Origin: Anoplopoma fimbria
Taxonomy: Eukaryota > Chordata > Actinopteri > Perciformes > Anoplopomatidae
Direction of reading: 5' to 3'
DNA length: 64,000 bases
Assembly (NCBI RefSeq): GCF_027596085.1
Contig: NC_072467.1
Location: 7,679,476 to 7,743,475, forward strand
Positions 24,424-40,102 of this stretch are shown piece after piece. Below the pieces are notes generated by a model, which had not been told where the DNA came from, ran no database searches, and saw nothing but the letters and a program-made list of their open reading frames with translations. A program made the position numbers and the translations under genes. Numbering within the stretch: position 1 is the stretch's first letter; every line of letters starts with the position of its first letter.

Positions 24424-25853
24424 ACACACCCAACCATCTATGTTTTTTTCTTATTGTGGGGGTGGCATTATTAAACACAACACCCAGGGGGAAAGGGCAT
24501 TTTAGCTATTTTTTGAAAAGGGGGGACTCGCCGGGTGAGAGAGGTGAGACGGGTTAGTTGATGTTCCCCTACGGAGCCCTAAGGGGCCCGGCGGCCTATG
24601 AATGTGAGCTCTAAAACTCAATCTCAGACAAATGCAGGTATGAACAGACAAAGAACAAAAAAATCAGTGTGCACACATGCCCCATAATTTCTTTCATACA
24701 AGCACTGTTCCTTCACCTTCCATTTCAAATGTTCTAATGAGGGAATCCTCTCATGCACACACAGCCCTGCCTTTGCATCTCGCTCCCGTGTGGTTCACAC
24801 ACTCTGGGTGCCCCCTTGAGAAAGCTTCAGTCTGGGTTCTTGCAGGGCCTCTGGGTGAAAGGTCGTCTTTGGTCACATGCCAGACTTATGACAGGAAATA
24901 TTGAGATATGTTTATCATCTGGTGTAGCTCTCCTTTCTGTGCTTTTGTGCCATAGAAGGAATGTGCACTTAGAGAGTGTGTGTTTGTGTTTTGAAGGGAC
25001 ACTCCTGATGTCAACCCAGACTCCCTCATTGCATCACAGCTGTTGCCTTCACACCTGTGTTTGAGGTGAGCGTTGGGTCAGGGAAGGTCTATTCCCCGCA
25101 CGTCTTGCCAATGTTTGAAGTCTGCTAGTCTTTGAAATCAAACAAACCTCTCTCCGAAATGTCAAGAAAAAGTCACTGTTTTAATGCGCCTTTGATGCAG
25201 ACGTGAAAAGCAAGGGGCCTTTTGTTATGTGCCTGCCGTTTTTGATCTTGCCCAGACAAATCAACAGCGGTGTAGACGCTTGTTTACGCCGCGCCGCCCA
25301 CCCCGACTGGGAGCCATCAATCTTGAAACGGATGAATAATGAAAATTGTCTAAACACGACAATTTGAAAGAGGATACATAATTGAAGCAGCCATGAATCT
25401 TTAAACGGGGGGTGAGACTTCCTCTTGTCTGACACCAAGGAAGTGGCCTGTGATTTTGTGTGCGTCTGGAATTCCATGCGGAGTCAGTAGTGATGCTTCC
25501 GTCTCACCAGTCGCACACGACAATGATAGGTGTGAGGATGCAAAACGACGCACACACACATCTGTGACATGTGTGCATCATTCATGCATGCACAGCCCCA
25601 GAGGACTTAATGTTTTTCCTGGAGTGTCATTCGCTCTGTAGTCACAATCACGTCGTGGTTTTCTGAAGTCATGCTCATTTGATGGTGAACAGTGGGCAGA
25701 AATACTCCAACGCAGGCTCTCTTTGTGCTTAAAATGGCTTGATATAAAACCGAATATCCGGCCTATTTCTCTGGCAGGTTTTTGGAAAAAACATTCCCTC
25801 TCTCAACTCTCTTTCCTACCTCACTCTCACTCTTGTGTACGCACTCACACAAA

Positions 25854-25960
<107 letters not shown>

Positions 25961-28900
25961 CCCCAGAAAAACCCTCCTTTCTTATGCAGCGGTGGGTAGA
26001 AAACAAGATTGTTCCTAATTGACTCCACATGTGGGAGAGTGCTCTGTGGGTCGATGCTCACACCGCGGTCCCCCGTTCTACCCTCATCCTCCCCCTCTCT
26101 TCCCCCCTGCTCCCTCCATCAGCTAATATTGCAGCAGTAATACTCTCCCTCCCTCTTTCCTTACTCTTTGTTTGTGGTTGAGGGGAGGCCTCCCGTTTGC
26201 GGGGTTCCGTGACAGCCATTTTCCTCAGGCTTAGGGGGACCCCAGTAACGGGGGGGGGAATAGCGTCTGCATGTGTGAAATGTGTGTGTGTGAGGGGATC
26301 ACACGGGGGGACTAAGGGTATGATGGAGTCATGCCAGAGCAGGGAGAGCGATCAGTGGGAGGGGGAAGAGGATGTGTGCGTGTGTGTTGGTTTGTGTGTG
26401 TATCTGTGTGTCTGTATGTGTTTGTGTAGGGGGGGGTTGACAAAAACAGCAGTACAAAATGAAAAAATCTTGAGTCTATCAGACTGCTTTCAGGTCTGGC
26501 TGCACATCAATGGGGCTGGTGTGTAAAGAGTCAGACTGCTTTCATGCACCGCTAGGACTAGCCGAGTCTAAAAGGGCTAACTCTAACCGCTACGCTCAGG
26601 GTAACACTTATTTCCGATTTTCGCAGTCAACTCATACTGTTCCATCTATTTGATGCTGTAAAGGGCTGATGTGGGAAAATCCAATTCTGCATTGCACTCT
26701 CTGTTGTAGACATTACTTTGTGTACAGTAGGTGTAATTAAGTTTCTCGCCTGGTTCACTATGCCTTTGTGTAATAGTGTCCTCAGGTTTTTTAGGAATAT
26801 TCTAATATGTACAAAGCAAGTCATATCACTTTAATGTTCAGAAAAACCTGCACATTTTTGCAGCAAAACATCTTTCAAAGTTGACTTGTGCCTGGTAGAG
26901 AAGAAGGCTTTTTTGCAGCTGATCATGTTCATACAATGTCAGACCCAGTGGCTTACCCTCATTAAATTATCTTGGCCCATCTCACAGCTGAAGTGCAACG
27001 TGCCACTATTTTCAGTTAAACTTTGCTTCCATTTGAAACCAACGAAACCAAATCCGGTGCTTTGCATCACAGAGAAAGCAATGCACTTCTGAAATTATAG
27101 TCATTTTTAAATGTTTTCAGTCATTATTATCAGTGAAACATTTACGATGAAGTACTTTCTGCCTGGCATGCAAATGAGAAGGCTGTGGTGAGTTTTGGTC
27201 AGAGGAGGAGTTATTTTCTGTCTTTGGAGTGGCTGCTAGTTTGCAAGCGAGCTTTGCTGGCTGGTGCCAGCTGCAGCACTTCAGTGGGCTGAGTGCTCAG
27301 AGTGCATGTTGAAAGCTCCCAGAGGGTGACGCTGTGAATATATGAATGGGATGCCGACCAGTCTCAGCTTTTCTGAATGATCCAGTTTATGATCCAGTGC
27401 CACATTGTGCTGTAAATGCAAAAATGCATGCTGTAAAAGTAACAATGTCCAATCAGCAGATTGTCTACAGCAGGTCAAATCTGACAACATACTGCATTTT
27501 CACATTGTTTGCAGGATTTGCAAAAAAAACACCTTTGATTTTATTTATTTACTTAAATTTGTATTAGCATTTCTGTGGTGGAATCCCCCTTGCATTACAG
27601 GGAGTAGTTTTCAAAATTATATTTGGAACATATTCCTTATTTATTTTATAATTGAACAGAAGTGGTTTGTTAGCTGGTAAGTGATGCTTCTCCATCATTT
27701 CCTGAAAGACTGTGATGGTATCCGTGTAAAGAGAGGAATCTCAGACATTTTCCCCAAGTTGTTTTCTGAAGAGGTCAGAGGGGAGGAGCAGCAGTTTGTT
27801 TTCTTTGTGTGTTGAGCACTGCATGGCACGTCCAGGCACCTGTGGAATGCTCGCCACCATTTATTATATAAATATCCACGCTAGTTAACTGTTGTTTGAC
27901 AGTCTGTGTACACCTCGCTGGGAGTCTGTAAGCATCTTCGTACGTCCGCCTTTTTGTCGGGTGTGGTTGCGCAAATCCAACTCAAGCTCCTTTCAACAGA
28001 GTTTGTCTGTGCACAAAAGCTCTCTTCGTGCTGTCAGAGGAGAGTCTGCATAAGGGCGAAAGTAGTGAAAGTAGATGAGTGAAAACTTCGCAGCAGAAGG
28101 GAGAGCAGGCACACAGATGGTCCAAGGTATTGTCACGATGCAGACCTTTAGTTGTCATGAAGTGAGCAGCCAGTTTTGTTTGCACATAAACCAATGACGT
28201 CATTATTTTGATAGTGGTCACGATCTAGTTCTCCACATTTTAGGACAGCCTTGATCCATTTACACATCTCTTAAATGCTGTAAGTTATCATTTATATAAC
28301 ATTAAATTATTATGATCTGTGTGGTTTTAGATTGTTTTGGTCTGGAAGTCACATCAATGTATTCTTATACATTTTAAGAGGTTGGATTAATTTACCTAAA
28401 TTACAAAACAAACTTAAACTCTATCATTTTTTGCATTTTATGTTCTTGTGAAGACTTATTTAGCCACTAGTGGCTCTTTATTATTATTTGTGTATCTAAA
28501 CCTCAAGTTTTCATAAAAATAGTAAATAATGTGTCAAGATTTCTCTCTAGAGCCCTGGCCACTGACAGCAATGTAACAAACCAGTTGCACCAGTCGGATT
28601 GCTCTGCGCCCCAAAGCAGCGTCCCGACCTGACGACCGCAGAACAAAACAAGATATGGGGCTGGACCAACAGTTGTAGAATAAGTGGTAGCTTCATTCAA
28701 ATTGCTCATTTCCCGTGTTTCTTTCTGTTTCTCTCTCCACCCCTGTTCCATCCACAGAGAAGGCATCACTTTAAGTGAAAGAGAACGGGGAGTGACAGAA
28801 AGAGAGAGAGAGAGAAACAAACAAACAGAGGGAGAGACTGAGTGGCAAAACATGGAGGAGTTGTGACACAGCTGAAAAGGGGGGAGAGCGGGAGAGAGAA

Positions 28901-31158
28901 AGAAACAGCTGTATTGAGAGTGATTATGTGAGGGACTCTGTGGCTGAGTCTGGCTCTCCTCTCTGTTTGACTGACACTAGATGGCAACGTTTTGCTGTAC
29001 AGCTTCTCCCTCTAGCCTTCCCTCATCTCCTATCTGTTATTGACTCCTCTTTGCTTAACAATAGACCTTCCAGGGTTGTGTGTATATGTGTGACTGGTTG
29101 TCCGTCTGGCTAGGCTGAGGGGGGGTGGTGGAGAGGGGGACAGGATAGGGGGGTTCTCCACTTTGAGCGAGCCCCAGCTCTCTGGAGCTGGAGGTGCTGA
29201 ATCAGGCGGTCGGGCCGAGGGTGAAAATCTTGCTTATCTGTGTGGAATTTTTATTATTTTCAACTATATGGATCTTGATGGCTCCCCCTTTCCTTCCCTC
29301 CCTCTTCCTCCTTTCCACAGGGTTTCCTCACAACAGCATTTTCTGTCATGTCTGCCGCTCGGCTTCCTTCCCTTCCCTGTGCTGCCTCACCCTTGCTTAT
29401 CACGGCAATTAACATTTTTAACTTCTGCCACATTTCCCCCAGTGCTTTTTATTCTCCTCTCACTGACTCACTTTTGTCTTCTACATAGTGCTTGTGACAT
29501 GCATGACAGTTAATCATGTGAAATTTACTATTTCATTTCATACCACCAGTAATTCCCACACGATAATGTTTCTCCTGTATGCAAGGATGCTTGTCAGTAG
29601 TAAATTTCAGTATTACATTTGAAACTCTACTTTTCACAGCAAAGGGCATCCTCTTATATATTCCTTGTAGTTATAGCAGTTTAAAACAATTATAATGTAA
29701 CTATTAATAACTATTGATAACCTCAGTTATCCTCTTCAAATAACTTGTGTCATGTTCGTTTTGACAAACCGCTCTGAATTGTCGGAGACGTGAACCTGTA
29801 CAAGGGAGGGCTGAAACAGAAAAACATCTTATGTAAAAGGGGGACATTGCAGCAGTAATCATGGTAAAAAAAAACACACAGCATTGAATTAGCACAAAAA
29901 ATAAAATTAGTCTGGTAACAATAAAACCATTCAAAGAAAATGTATCTAACCCCAGCTAGGACAAAAACTGTGCTCATACTTGTCATATTCTGTTTTTCCA
30001 ACATTTAATGATAGAAAGACGATGAGTCAAAAGCAAATACTGCACATCGAAAGCAATGTCCTGCTCCTCAGTGAATCCCGCATATTTAAACAATCAATTG
30101 AAATATCACCACAAAATACAATGTGCTGAAGCTATCAAGGCCAAGTAAATTTTGCCAGAAGATCTAACAGAAACTGCGCAAACTAAAGCTTTATTTGTTG
30201 AGTGACAGTTGCAACATTTTTATTTCATGTTGGGAGAGAAAATTGAAGCATGAGTTCTAAGTGAGAAAATCATGGTCTCCTTTTATCCAAAGTCATGCAG
30301 CCCTACTTTCACTTGAATATATCTGTCAGCATTCTAGGCGTATAAATCTTTGGAAGGAAGGAATGGGCTGATAGCCTAATAAAAGGAGAAGCTTTTCCTG
30401 ACAATCCCCCAACCACAACCACCCTCCATCTCCCTCTATGTCTGCTGATTTGGAAAACTCACTCCTAAGTAAAATCCTGTGTGTGGCTGTGTGAGAGTGT
30501 ATGTGTAGGTTTCATAAGAGCTCAGTGGAGAGAGAACATGAATTATAGAGAGCAGAGCGGGGTCCTAACCATCCCGTTTGGAATCTCACACGCAAACCTT
30601 TTTTGAAAGGACAGAGCTCTGTTGTTTCTTTCTCACATGTTTCCTCCTAATGCTCAATTCATTTCAAATGGTCCAAGGTTTAATGACAAATGACTTTGTC
30701 GTTTTCGATTGATTCATACTTTATCTATCTGCAGCATCTTTTCTCATCACCCTCATTTCCTCCCACGTTTCCTCCAGGTTCCCCCTCTATTTAGATAGCC
30801 ATGGCAACACACACGCATTCCAACATGCACACACACAAACGTGCACGAGTGCACGCTCATAACCTTTCTTGATTACCCCTGACCTCTTGACCTGTAATGA
30901 CACAGCTGCCACTTTGATCAGCCAATCACCATGCGGCGCCACCCAGGTTCTAAGCTAGCTGCCACTGGCCTGATAAAGCCCTCTGATAGGCCCCTGCTGA
31001 TGCATTTCCTGTTTTGTATGCTTCTTCATTTTTTTTCTTTTTCTCCACCAGCTGGTCCCCGCATTCCTCAGTCGAAAAAGGGGGCAGGGGCAATGCGTGG
31101 ATGTTTATGTTTCATGTGGATGTAGGGGTGAACGTATGTGTTTTTGTGCAAAAGGTCT

Positions 31159-31292
<134 letters not shown>

Positions 31293-32351
31293 TAGCCTAG
31301 ATAGTTGGGTCTGGGGATGAGAGGGGGCAGGGTAGGTGGAGGAGATGCTTGAAATTGGGGGGAGGGTACGTGAGGGTTGTTTACGTGTATTGGCGAGAGA
31401 GAAATCGGGTTCATTGGGGGTGGGGGGGGATGACATAGATGGAGGGGATAATGATAGTGAACAGCTGTTTATGTGTGTGTAATGGGGGTGGGTGGTTGAG
31501 ACGGGCGAGAATTAGGTGTGATTTAAGGTACAGAGGTTGTGTTGGCGTCGAAAGGCAGAAGGCGTTATGATTCACCGTTTGGTATTATTGTTAATATGAA
31601 CAGATTTGGTCGTGCTATTCTTGTCTATTGCTGTTGTTGTTATCATCAGTGTCCAGTTCAAGACTAGATAGATGTAAACGTCTTTGTGGGTGGCTGGGTG
31701 TGTTTTTAGATGCTGATGATCTTTTCCTGAGAGCTCTGTTACCAGGGTCCAATGTCTCTAGTAGCAGACTGGGAGCAGACATGCCCAGACATGAAAACTA
31801 CCACACACACATAAACACACACAAACACTTTCTCCCTCACGCCCTCTGTTTGTCTCTGGGCAGAAGTATGTACGTATGTATCACTGGACTCCCTGCACTA
31901 GTATGTAAGAGGGTCCCTTCAAAATAACCTAAAGTATTTTCCAGTTGACACCAGAGCCGTCGTTCGCCCACCTGTCTGACTCCTGCTCCTGTTTTTTGTC
32001 CCAAAATCACGTACACACTAAGGCTGAGGATCTTTCGGTACCACACAATTAGTTATGTGTTTTTCTACATCTTGATGCATATGAGGTTAAGTAATTTTTC
32101 TCATTGTATCACCACATTAAGAAAACGCATAATAATGGCTAATGCTTAACTCCAATCCAATTCGGTACTTTATTTAAAAATAAATTGCACTAATGCTTTC
32201 CCGCATGGACACTTTTCCAATGTGTAAGACTGTAACTAAACATCCCTTCTATGCAAAAAGCGGACACCAACAGTTCATGCAGTTTGATATTGTTAATCCA
32301 CAAAACAGGCCTGAAAATGAAGAAAACCTGAAAAGATTGAATGAGAGTCTA

Positions 32352-32600
32352 ATGCCGTGTTCACACCAAAAGCGAAGCGAATTTTTCATGCGTTTAGTTT
32401 ACATGTAAAGTCAATACACAGACGCGAATATACGCGAGTAGACGCAAACTCGAGCCTGGCGGCGCGAATGAGGCGAAATCGCGAAATTCGCCTCATTCGC
32501 TTCATTCGCAGAGCTGGATCTTTGTTGGTCCCTGGTCAGAGCTTACCGAATCTCAATATGATTGGTCAGTCTGCGTTTGAGGGCAAGACTTCGTAAAGGG
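32352..32600 (+). repeat. GCGAA-rich dispersed element fragment with internal hairpin
   Basis: It starts with GTGTTCACACCAAAAGCGAA, a leader seen at the ends of fish non-autonomous DNA transposons. It contains a perfect 14-bp inverted repeat (32464-32477 and 32487-32500, stem GCGAATGAGGCGAA) with a 9-nt loop. The expected reverse-complement terminus is not seen downstream, so only one end is kept. There is no coding capacity. Confidence 0.55.
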
Positions 32601-33640
32601 TTGATAATGTGTCATTAATAACAGATTAGTTTACTGTTGATATCTTTACATTGAAGCAAAGCTGTATTGATGCAAAGCAAATGGAACCTTTTACCGCAGC
32701 TACTTCACAGTAAAAGCATTCAACTTGCAAAATACTTAGTACACAATACTTCATAAAATGTATCCAAGTAGGTCCATTTGGATGGGTAGAAAATTCAAAT
32801 GATGTATTTGTCAGGATTAGTTATTTAAATGTGTTTAGACTAAGAAAATATCTATTAGCAGAAGGACTCTAAGACTTTGATATTTACTCACAAAATCTAA
32901 TGTCATGGTGGTATATGAGTCAGTGATTATTTAACCATCTCTTGGCGTTGGGATTAAACATCTGAATTCTGATTAATAAGTTTTATGCATCAATGCTGAA
33001 TCGAGAATCACACGGCAAGCGATTTATTTCCCCATGTGCACATATAGATCTATGCACACAAAAATACTTTGTCCAAAATATTGTCTGTCTTCCTCATGTG
33101 GACCAAAGGCCATTAATGTGAATGACATGGAGACACACCGAAACATACACTGCTGCAAGCCAAATCTGACCAAGTTATGTAGCTGTTGCCGAGCTGTGGA
33201 GGAGATGTCATTGTAATTGGAGGGAGGACCGGGGTCATGACCCTGAACGAAACCCACGGCAGGATGCTATTGGTTAGTGGCCTACTCTCTCTGCCACTTA
33301 TCTGTCTTCTACAGAGGGAGATGATTTGCCTCTTCACTCAGCTGTTATTTTGCTAAATGCCTTTCAGGCTCTCATGTGAACTCAACAGTTTGACTTCTTC
33401 CACAAAGTATTTTAAAATTATTTTTTTCATTGTATCCTCTTACATCTACCCATTGAATCATTCTCACATCCCTGCCTTTCCTGAGGGAAAAACAGTCCAG
33501 TTTGATATCTATCTTTTAGTATTGACTTTTTTTAAACTCTTCACCCTCCCTTCCCCTAACTCTATCTCCATCTTAGCCTCTTCTCTTTTACTGGAATGGT
33601 TTGTACCAGGAGGTCTGGACAGAGGCACAATGGGGCAGAG

Positions 33641-33791
<151 letters not shown>

Positions 33792-35338
33792 AGTGAGATA
33801 AAGTGAGAGTGAATGTGTGGCCCACCCAGGGGCCTGGCAGAGGGAGCTGTTTACAGTCATCAGACTAGTCATCATCTCTTCTCTTCTGCCCTCTTCCATC
33901 GTCTTTCCTGCCTCTCCCAGTTTGCTTAAACTATTTATTCTCAGTGATTGCAGATAGAAAAAACCAGAGATTATGCAATATTAAGCTAAGAAACTGTAGA
34001 GGTAGAGATCAACAATATGAGCACAGAATTCTCTGTAGGTTTGGGTATCTGACCTAAGATCAATAGTTGGACTGTGTTGGAATGGACTGATATGGTTGAT
34101 CTCAGAAGTAATTTTTTGGTGGCTTTGCAGATTTGGCTTCAATACTTGAGTTCAAATCTCGGTCTCTGTCTTTTAGCCTTTCAGAAAGGGAGTTATTACT
34201 GTGTGTTTGTTAGTATGCAAGACTGAAGACCTCGTTATAAGACTGCACTGAGTTTGTGCTTTTACACATCACCAAACATACCTAACCTTTTGGAAAAGCT
34301 CTCTTGGTTCGTTTGTTAATCTCATCAGTATAATTCATAACAAACCTGGTAGGTCCACTTTCAAGTGAACTGAGGTACAGTGTGTAAGAACAGAGAATAT
34401 AATGTGAATTTACTACAAGAAACAGCCTGAAAAAACATTCTCATGGACATGTTGTCCATTGTTTGGGCATTGATTCATATGATTTTATGGGTACAAGGAG
34501 ACGGATGTTGATATCGGATAGCCAGCAGTTACTCATGCTTGGAAAGGCCAGCATAACAAAGTGAACCAAGGGCAAACCACAGCCTGTACTGATCACTGTA
34601 TTCAGCTATTTCCTTCTTATCTTGTATGAAGACCAGAGATGGTAAATTATGTCAAAAAAGTGCAGACAAGTTCCAAATGCTTAGGTAGACCTAAAGGAAC
34701 TGGAATCAAATGAGGTTTTTCCCCCCTTGCTCCTTGGCTGCCAAAATCTGTAATCTTGCAGGATGACAGGTTGCCAAAACTCTGTCCAATAAACAAGCTA
34801 CTTGTGAGTCCATCTGACTTTCGTTAACAAGCCCCGGTTCACTTGTAATTGGGCAGTGTGAACTTAAATGAACAGAAAAATGCACAGCATTTTCATCTGT
34901 GGTTAAGACCAAAGAAAACAGACTCACAAAGGTGTGATCACACCTTTTAAAATCCACAGTCTGGCTGCTCGGGCCTGTTTGGAAAGACTGGTCAAGTGGA
35001 GCTGGTTACTGGCCAACAGTAGGAAAATGGTGGCTGTTTTAATGAGCTGCTCACAGCTTCTGGTGACGATGTGTACAACTGCATGGGTTGCTGAAAAAGA
35101 GCATGATGCATGCTGCTGTCAACATTTCCCTAGTTAAATTGGGTTTTTACACACTCGCATTCAAACACCCACACACATGTATATCCCACACACTCAGCAT
35201 GGGGTTGCCCTCAGCTCTAATCCTGGTAACCTCCGCTAGTGGTCTGCCCCTCTGTAGTCTGCAAGGTTCGCCTATCGTGTTGCGGTCAAAATAGAATCTA
35301 CCACAATGTGAACACCTCTCGGTCTCTTTTTTTACCCC

Positions 35339-35339
<1 letters not shown>

Positions 35340-35423
<84 letters not shown>
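35340..35423 (+). repeat. (CA)n microsatellite, 42 units
   Basis: A pure CA run of 84 bp in mrpl23 intron 4. Confidence 0.98.
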
Positions 35424-35426
<3 letters not shown>

Positions 35427-38400
35427 CTCACTCACTACTACTTAAGATGACTCGGAGCTTTGCCACGCTTTATACCACCGCACTGCCACCGCAGCCACAT
35501 GAGCCACAGCCTCACGAGATTTCTCACCGCGTCGTCAACAGCTCTCCGTTTCAGTGTGCGGTCCAGTTTTTGGCCGTACCCTCACGGCCCCCCCAACATC
35601 TGGTTGATTTTTATTGACTGCTTTGTGAATGGCTCTATCTCCTGATACCTTATGGATTGTCCATCATCAATAAAAGGGATATTTACGGTCTCTTAGGGCC
35701 GGTGTGAATGTCTCAGTTTCATGTTTTCAAACCACTTAAAACCTTTTCGGTCTCTGGGACCAAATTGGGAGCTCCTCAGTCAAGTGTGGTCATCCAAGAA
35801 GTCAGAATACTTGGCCCTTGCCCCTCAGTCACATCTTATTACGCACCACAATAACTCTAGGTGCTCAAGATCTCGAGAGAGCACGAAAGAAAGACTGATG
35901 TCAGGTCGTAAAGGGGTGGTTCGAATGTTTTCTTTCTGATGGATTACATTTTTTGGTTGAATAGATTATCTGAATGGAAGTCACCATTTGACCTCAAGAT
36001 TAGGTTTACGGCTGTTAAACAGTCTTCAAAGTAATAAAATGTTGCTCCAAACCTTTTCCATTCCAGAGGACATAAAATCTGATACCATGGGGGCTGTCCT
36101 GTGGATTGAGGATATTGGAATATTTAGTCCAAAACTACTACAATGGGGTTGAGTAATCATCTTTGAAAGCCTCCTTTTGTTATTGTTTTTTTTATGTTCA
36201 GATTTGTAGCATAGTTCTTACTCTGTGCTTACTCTGCAGCCCATTCAGAGGCATTGAAATGCTGATGTGTATCTCATCTGTCACATGGCGATGTCTGGTC
36301 CTGGTCCAGTCTGGTCCAGTCATGTCCCGTATATTTTAACTCTCGGAGCAGCAGGTTGAATCAGCCTTTTGTGTCTTCAGCTGCCGACTGCAATAATGAT
36401 CTATTCAGCTCCAGGTCCGAAAAGCACCGGCACTTTCCTGTTTTCATCAAAGACATTTGAACACATCAAGCCAGAACAACTAAGGCTTTCATATTTCATA
36501 CTTAAATCTAAGCTTATGAATAATAAAAGAGTCACCCCCTCCACATTTCCCTGTATTGATTTCACATGCATTCCAAGGTTACCGGACACATTCGTCCATT
36601 CTTTCAACATTCTTCAATTTTTTTCTTCTTCTTCTTTTAAGAAAAGAAGCACCCCGCGGCTGTTTTTGAGTTACAATTGTGTGCTTAGCTTGTTACAGAT
36701 CAGAAGCAAAGGTCAATCGGATGGAATACAGTTGCCCTTTGTGAGTCTTTTTCCACCTCTTGCCTGGTCTTCTCTCTTTTCACTCGCCTCTTTCCCCCCT
36801 TACCCTCTGGGGCTGCAAACAGGATTACTTAGTGCTTGTGCATGCCTCTGTTGTATCCACATAAACACACACAAAAGCAGGTTTGATTTAGGGACATTGC
36901 ACTGTATTACATTTGTACCATATAGGCTTCCACCAACTATAAGCGAGCAATACATACCAATTAAGACACAAAGCATTTTCTGAATGTAGCTGCTGTGAAA
37001 AAAAATACAGGGACACCGATTGTTGCTTCTGATTTGACAGATGTCCCCAATCATCTGGTTAAAAAGTCCGACAGTGGTCCCCAAATGACACAGCCCAGAC
37101 CGACAGCCTAAATACACACTTCCTGGAACAGAGCAAGACATTAAATTAGAGCTTAATAAGGAAACATACACATACACACAGATGGGGAAAGTGAGAAAGG
37201 TTGGTAGTGAGTCAATGACAACATTTGCTTTCCCCTCTTAACCCCACCAGTGTTTCCCCTTCTTTTCCCATTGAGAGGGAAACTGGGTGTAATGGGTGGT
37301 TCATGTGCGTAAGAGAAGTATGTTTACATCACGAGCAGTGTGGGGCCTCGTGTCAATATTCCTGGAGAGCAGCTTGATTCAATTGAGAGCATGGTGAAGA
37401 TGATGGCGGAGTGAGGGGAAAATGTCCAATCCTTCAATTTGTCCTGTAGGACGCAAAGAAGGTAACAGAAAGAAACCCTTGGAGATACATAATGCCTTAC
37501 TGTTTTTTCTCCACTTTTGTCCTTTTTGGCCAAGCCCTCGTTCTTCCTCCATAAATCACTCAATATGCACTCATACACAAACACACACACAAACACAAAC
37601 ACACAAGTAGAGAGAGGCAGACAGACACACAGAAAAGAGCGTTTTGGCTTTGAGCACACGGAGGCCGACTGGACGTTGGCTTTGCCTCTGCTTTGGTGCG
37701 ATGTATATATTTCAAACAAAACTAGGAAGGCCCTCTGCCAGCACTTTCTCTCACTGCGGAAATGTGTCCAGCATACTCTTGACACACACACATAGACACA
37801 CACAGGGCGCGGCCCGCTGCCAACAATAAGACTTGTTTAACGAGTCTCGGCGCTTTGTTGATTCCAATCTCAAGGCTTTGTTGTTTTTGTGAATCGCCGC
37901 TCACTAAGGCCGATATTAATCTTCGCCATGTGTATACACAAGGTGTCCAGTGCTACGCTGTGTAACTGGGAACTGTCATGCGACAACGTTTGGTTCAAAT
38001 TGGGTGAAGTCTTGTTTGGCTTACTGGTTCATTGTTTCCCCCCCGTTGCCAGGTCGGCTGTTTATAGTGCTGTGGTAGATCCTTTCCTCCATCACCCCCT
38101 ACTTTCCTTATCCTCCTCCCCAGTCACGTCCTCGCATCATTCTTCTCCCCCCCTCCTCGTACTCCTGCGGCAAACTTCCCTTGGCCTGGTCCAGTGTTTG
38201 TGTTCAGGGTTACGCGTTCCTCGATGGCAGTGTGTGCGAGTGCAGAGAGACACAAGGGGCCTTGGAAAGGGCGGTCGTTTTCCAGGTGCTTCTCTGGTGT
38301 TTGGCAGCTCTCTGCCTGTGTCTGACTTACTCCTCTACTCCTCACTGGGTTTGTCTGTCTTCCTGCGTTACTGCGTTCACTAGAAAAACCTCCTGTAGTT

Positions 38401-40070
38401 TGCAATACAGGCGTTCTCTTTTGATTGAAGGTTGTGCATGTTTGGCTCCAGCTGCTCCTCAAAGCTGGTATCAGAGAGTTTACGCTCAAATGGCCAAATT
38501 TTAGAGAGTAACATGAATTAAAGTCTGTGTAAAGTATAATTCCAAAATAGTAATTTCTCATAATAGTTGTGTTTTGGATGGTTGTATGTAGTTAGATGCT
38601 CAGTCATGCCAGTATTGTCAGAGTGGACAGGCTTGATTTTAGTTCACACACATAAAGACTGGGTTGTGGTTAATATCTTAATGCACTGACCTCTGGCTCT
38701 TTGCAGGCTCAGACCCAGCCAGTCTCTCCCACCAGGGTGTATTGTTTTTCACTGAAAAGCTCTAATTAGGATTAGTAAGTAAGTAAGAAACATGGTGGAA
38801 GGTAGACTGCAGCGTCTCAACAAATACAAAGAAAATAAACTGTGGTTTATTGAGGCTCATTGTTCTTGCCTTTTATAGAACATAGAACTGTTTATTGTTT
38901 TTTATTATGTACTTAAAGGGGCTCATGCATATGTCCCGCAGCTCATTTGCATTTCCTTCCCATTTAACTATTCACTTCATGTTATTAGAAGCATATTATA
39001 TGCTATCAGTTTCACATGAAGCCTCTGCTGCTATCAGTGTCCTCTAGCCACAGCAAACTACACATTGTGGATGCAGTGTGATGCATGGGGACATAAAACT
39101 AAAGAATAAAACATGTTTTTAAGTGAGAGTTTAAAGGTTTAAAACCAGTCTGCTGCTTCTAAAAATCGGAGAAAAAGAAATCTGGGAAACTATGACCTTT
39201 ACCTAAACCAAATTTGGTGCGGGCTCCATTCTGTGCTTATTAGTCTTGTTGGAAGTATGGAGCATGTCATAACTTGTGCTTGTGTGTTTGTGTATGTGTT
39301 ATAAAGCTCTGACCACCAAGTATCTATTCCTTATTTTACTTGTCTGTTATTTTGTTTTATAGGGATGTTATTATATTCTTACCTGGTCGTAACAAAACAT
39401 AAAATAACATAACATAACGTAACAAAACACATCAACATGCACTTGAACGCACACATTTATACATGTACAAGTCTAAACATACAATAATGGTCCCTAAGAC
39501 TCCTGCTGTAGGTTGTCTCAGTCGAGCACGTTTCAGAGTAGACGAGGCCTGCTCCATTCTGTATCTTTGGCTGAGTGAGCTTCATGTTGTCCCCTCCTTT
39601 GGGAATTAAACCATGCTATGTGGTAATTATATGCATGTTTTTCTTGGTATTTTGGGGGTTGGAGACAGACAAAGTAACATTCACATCAGAGCCAGACCAT
39701 TCCATAACGCCTACACACTGACCCCTAAACAAAATATTTCACATATTTAAACAGAATAGTTGATTGACAATTGTGTTCATGGAAGCAATTCTTTATGGTG
39801 GGATGTCCTTTTTTGAATTAATTTAGAAGTGGATAAGTCACATTATGACATTTGAGGTGAGGATTAGCAGTTTTGCTCAAAATCCAAACAGAGTGATAAA
39901 AATGACACATATAAGTGCAGTTTCATCATCAAAAGTAGAGTAATTTAAGGACAGCAATGACTTGGCTCCAGTTGAGACTGATAACAGGGAATTCTTTTTG
40001 CCAGGTGCGCATGGGAGAGGCTGAGAGGGATAGGCTATGGGTATGTGTGCACGCCTGCACCTACTGACCT

Positions 40071-40102
40071 GTGTGTGTGTGTGTGTGTGTGCGTGTGTGT
40101 GC

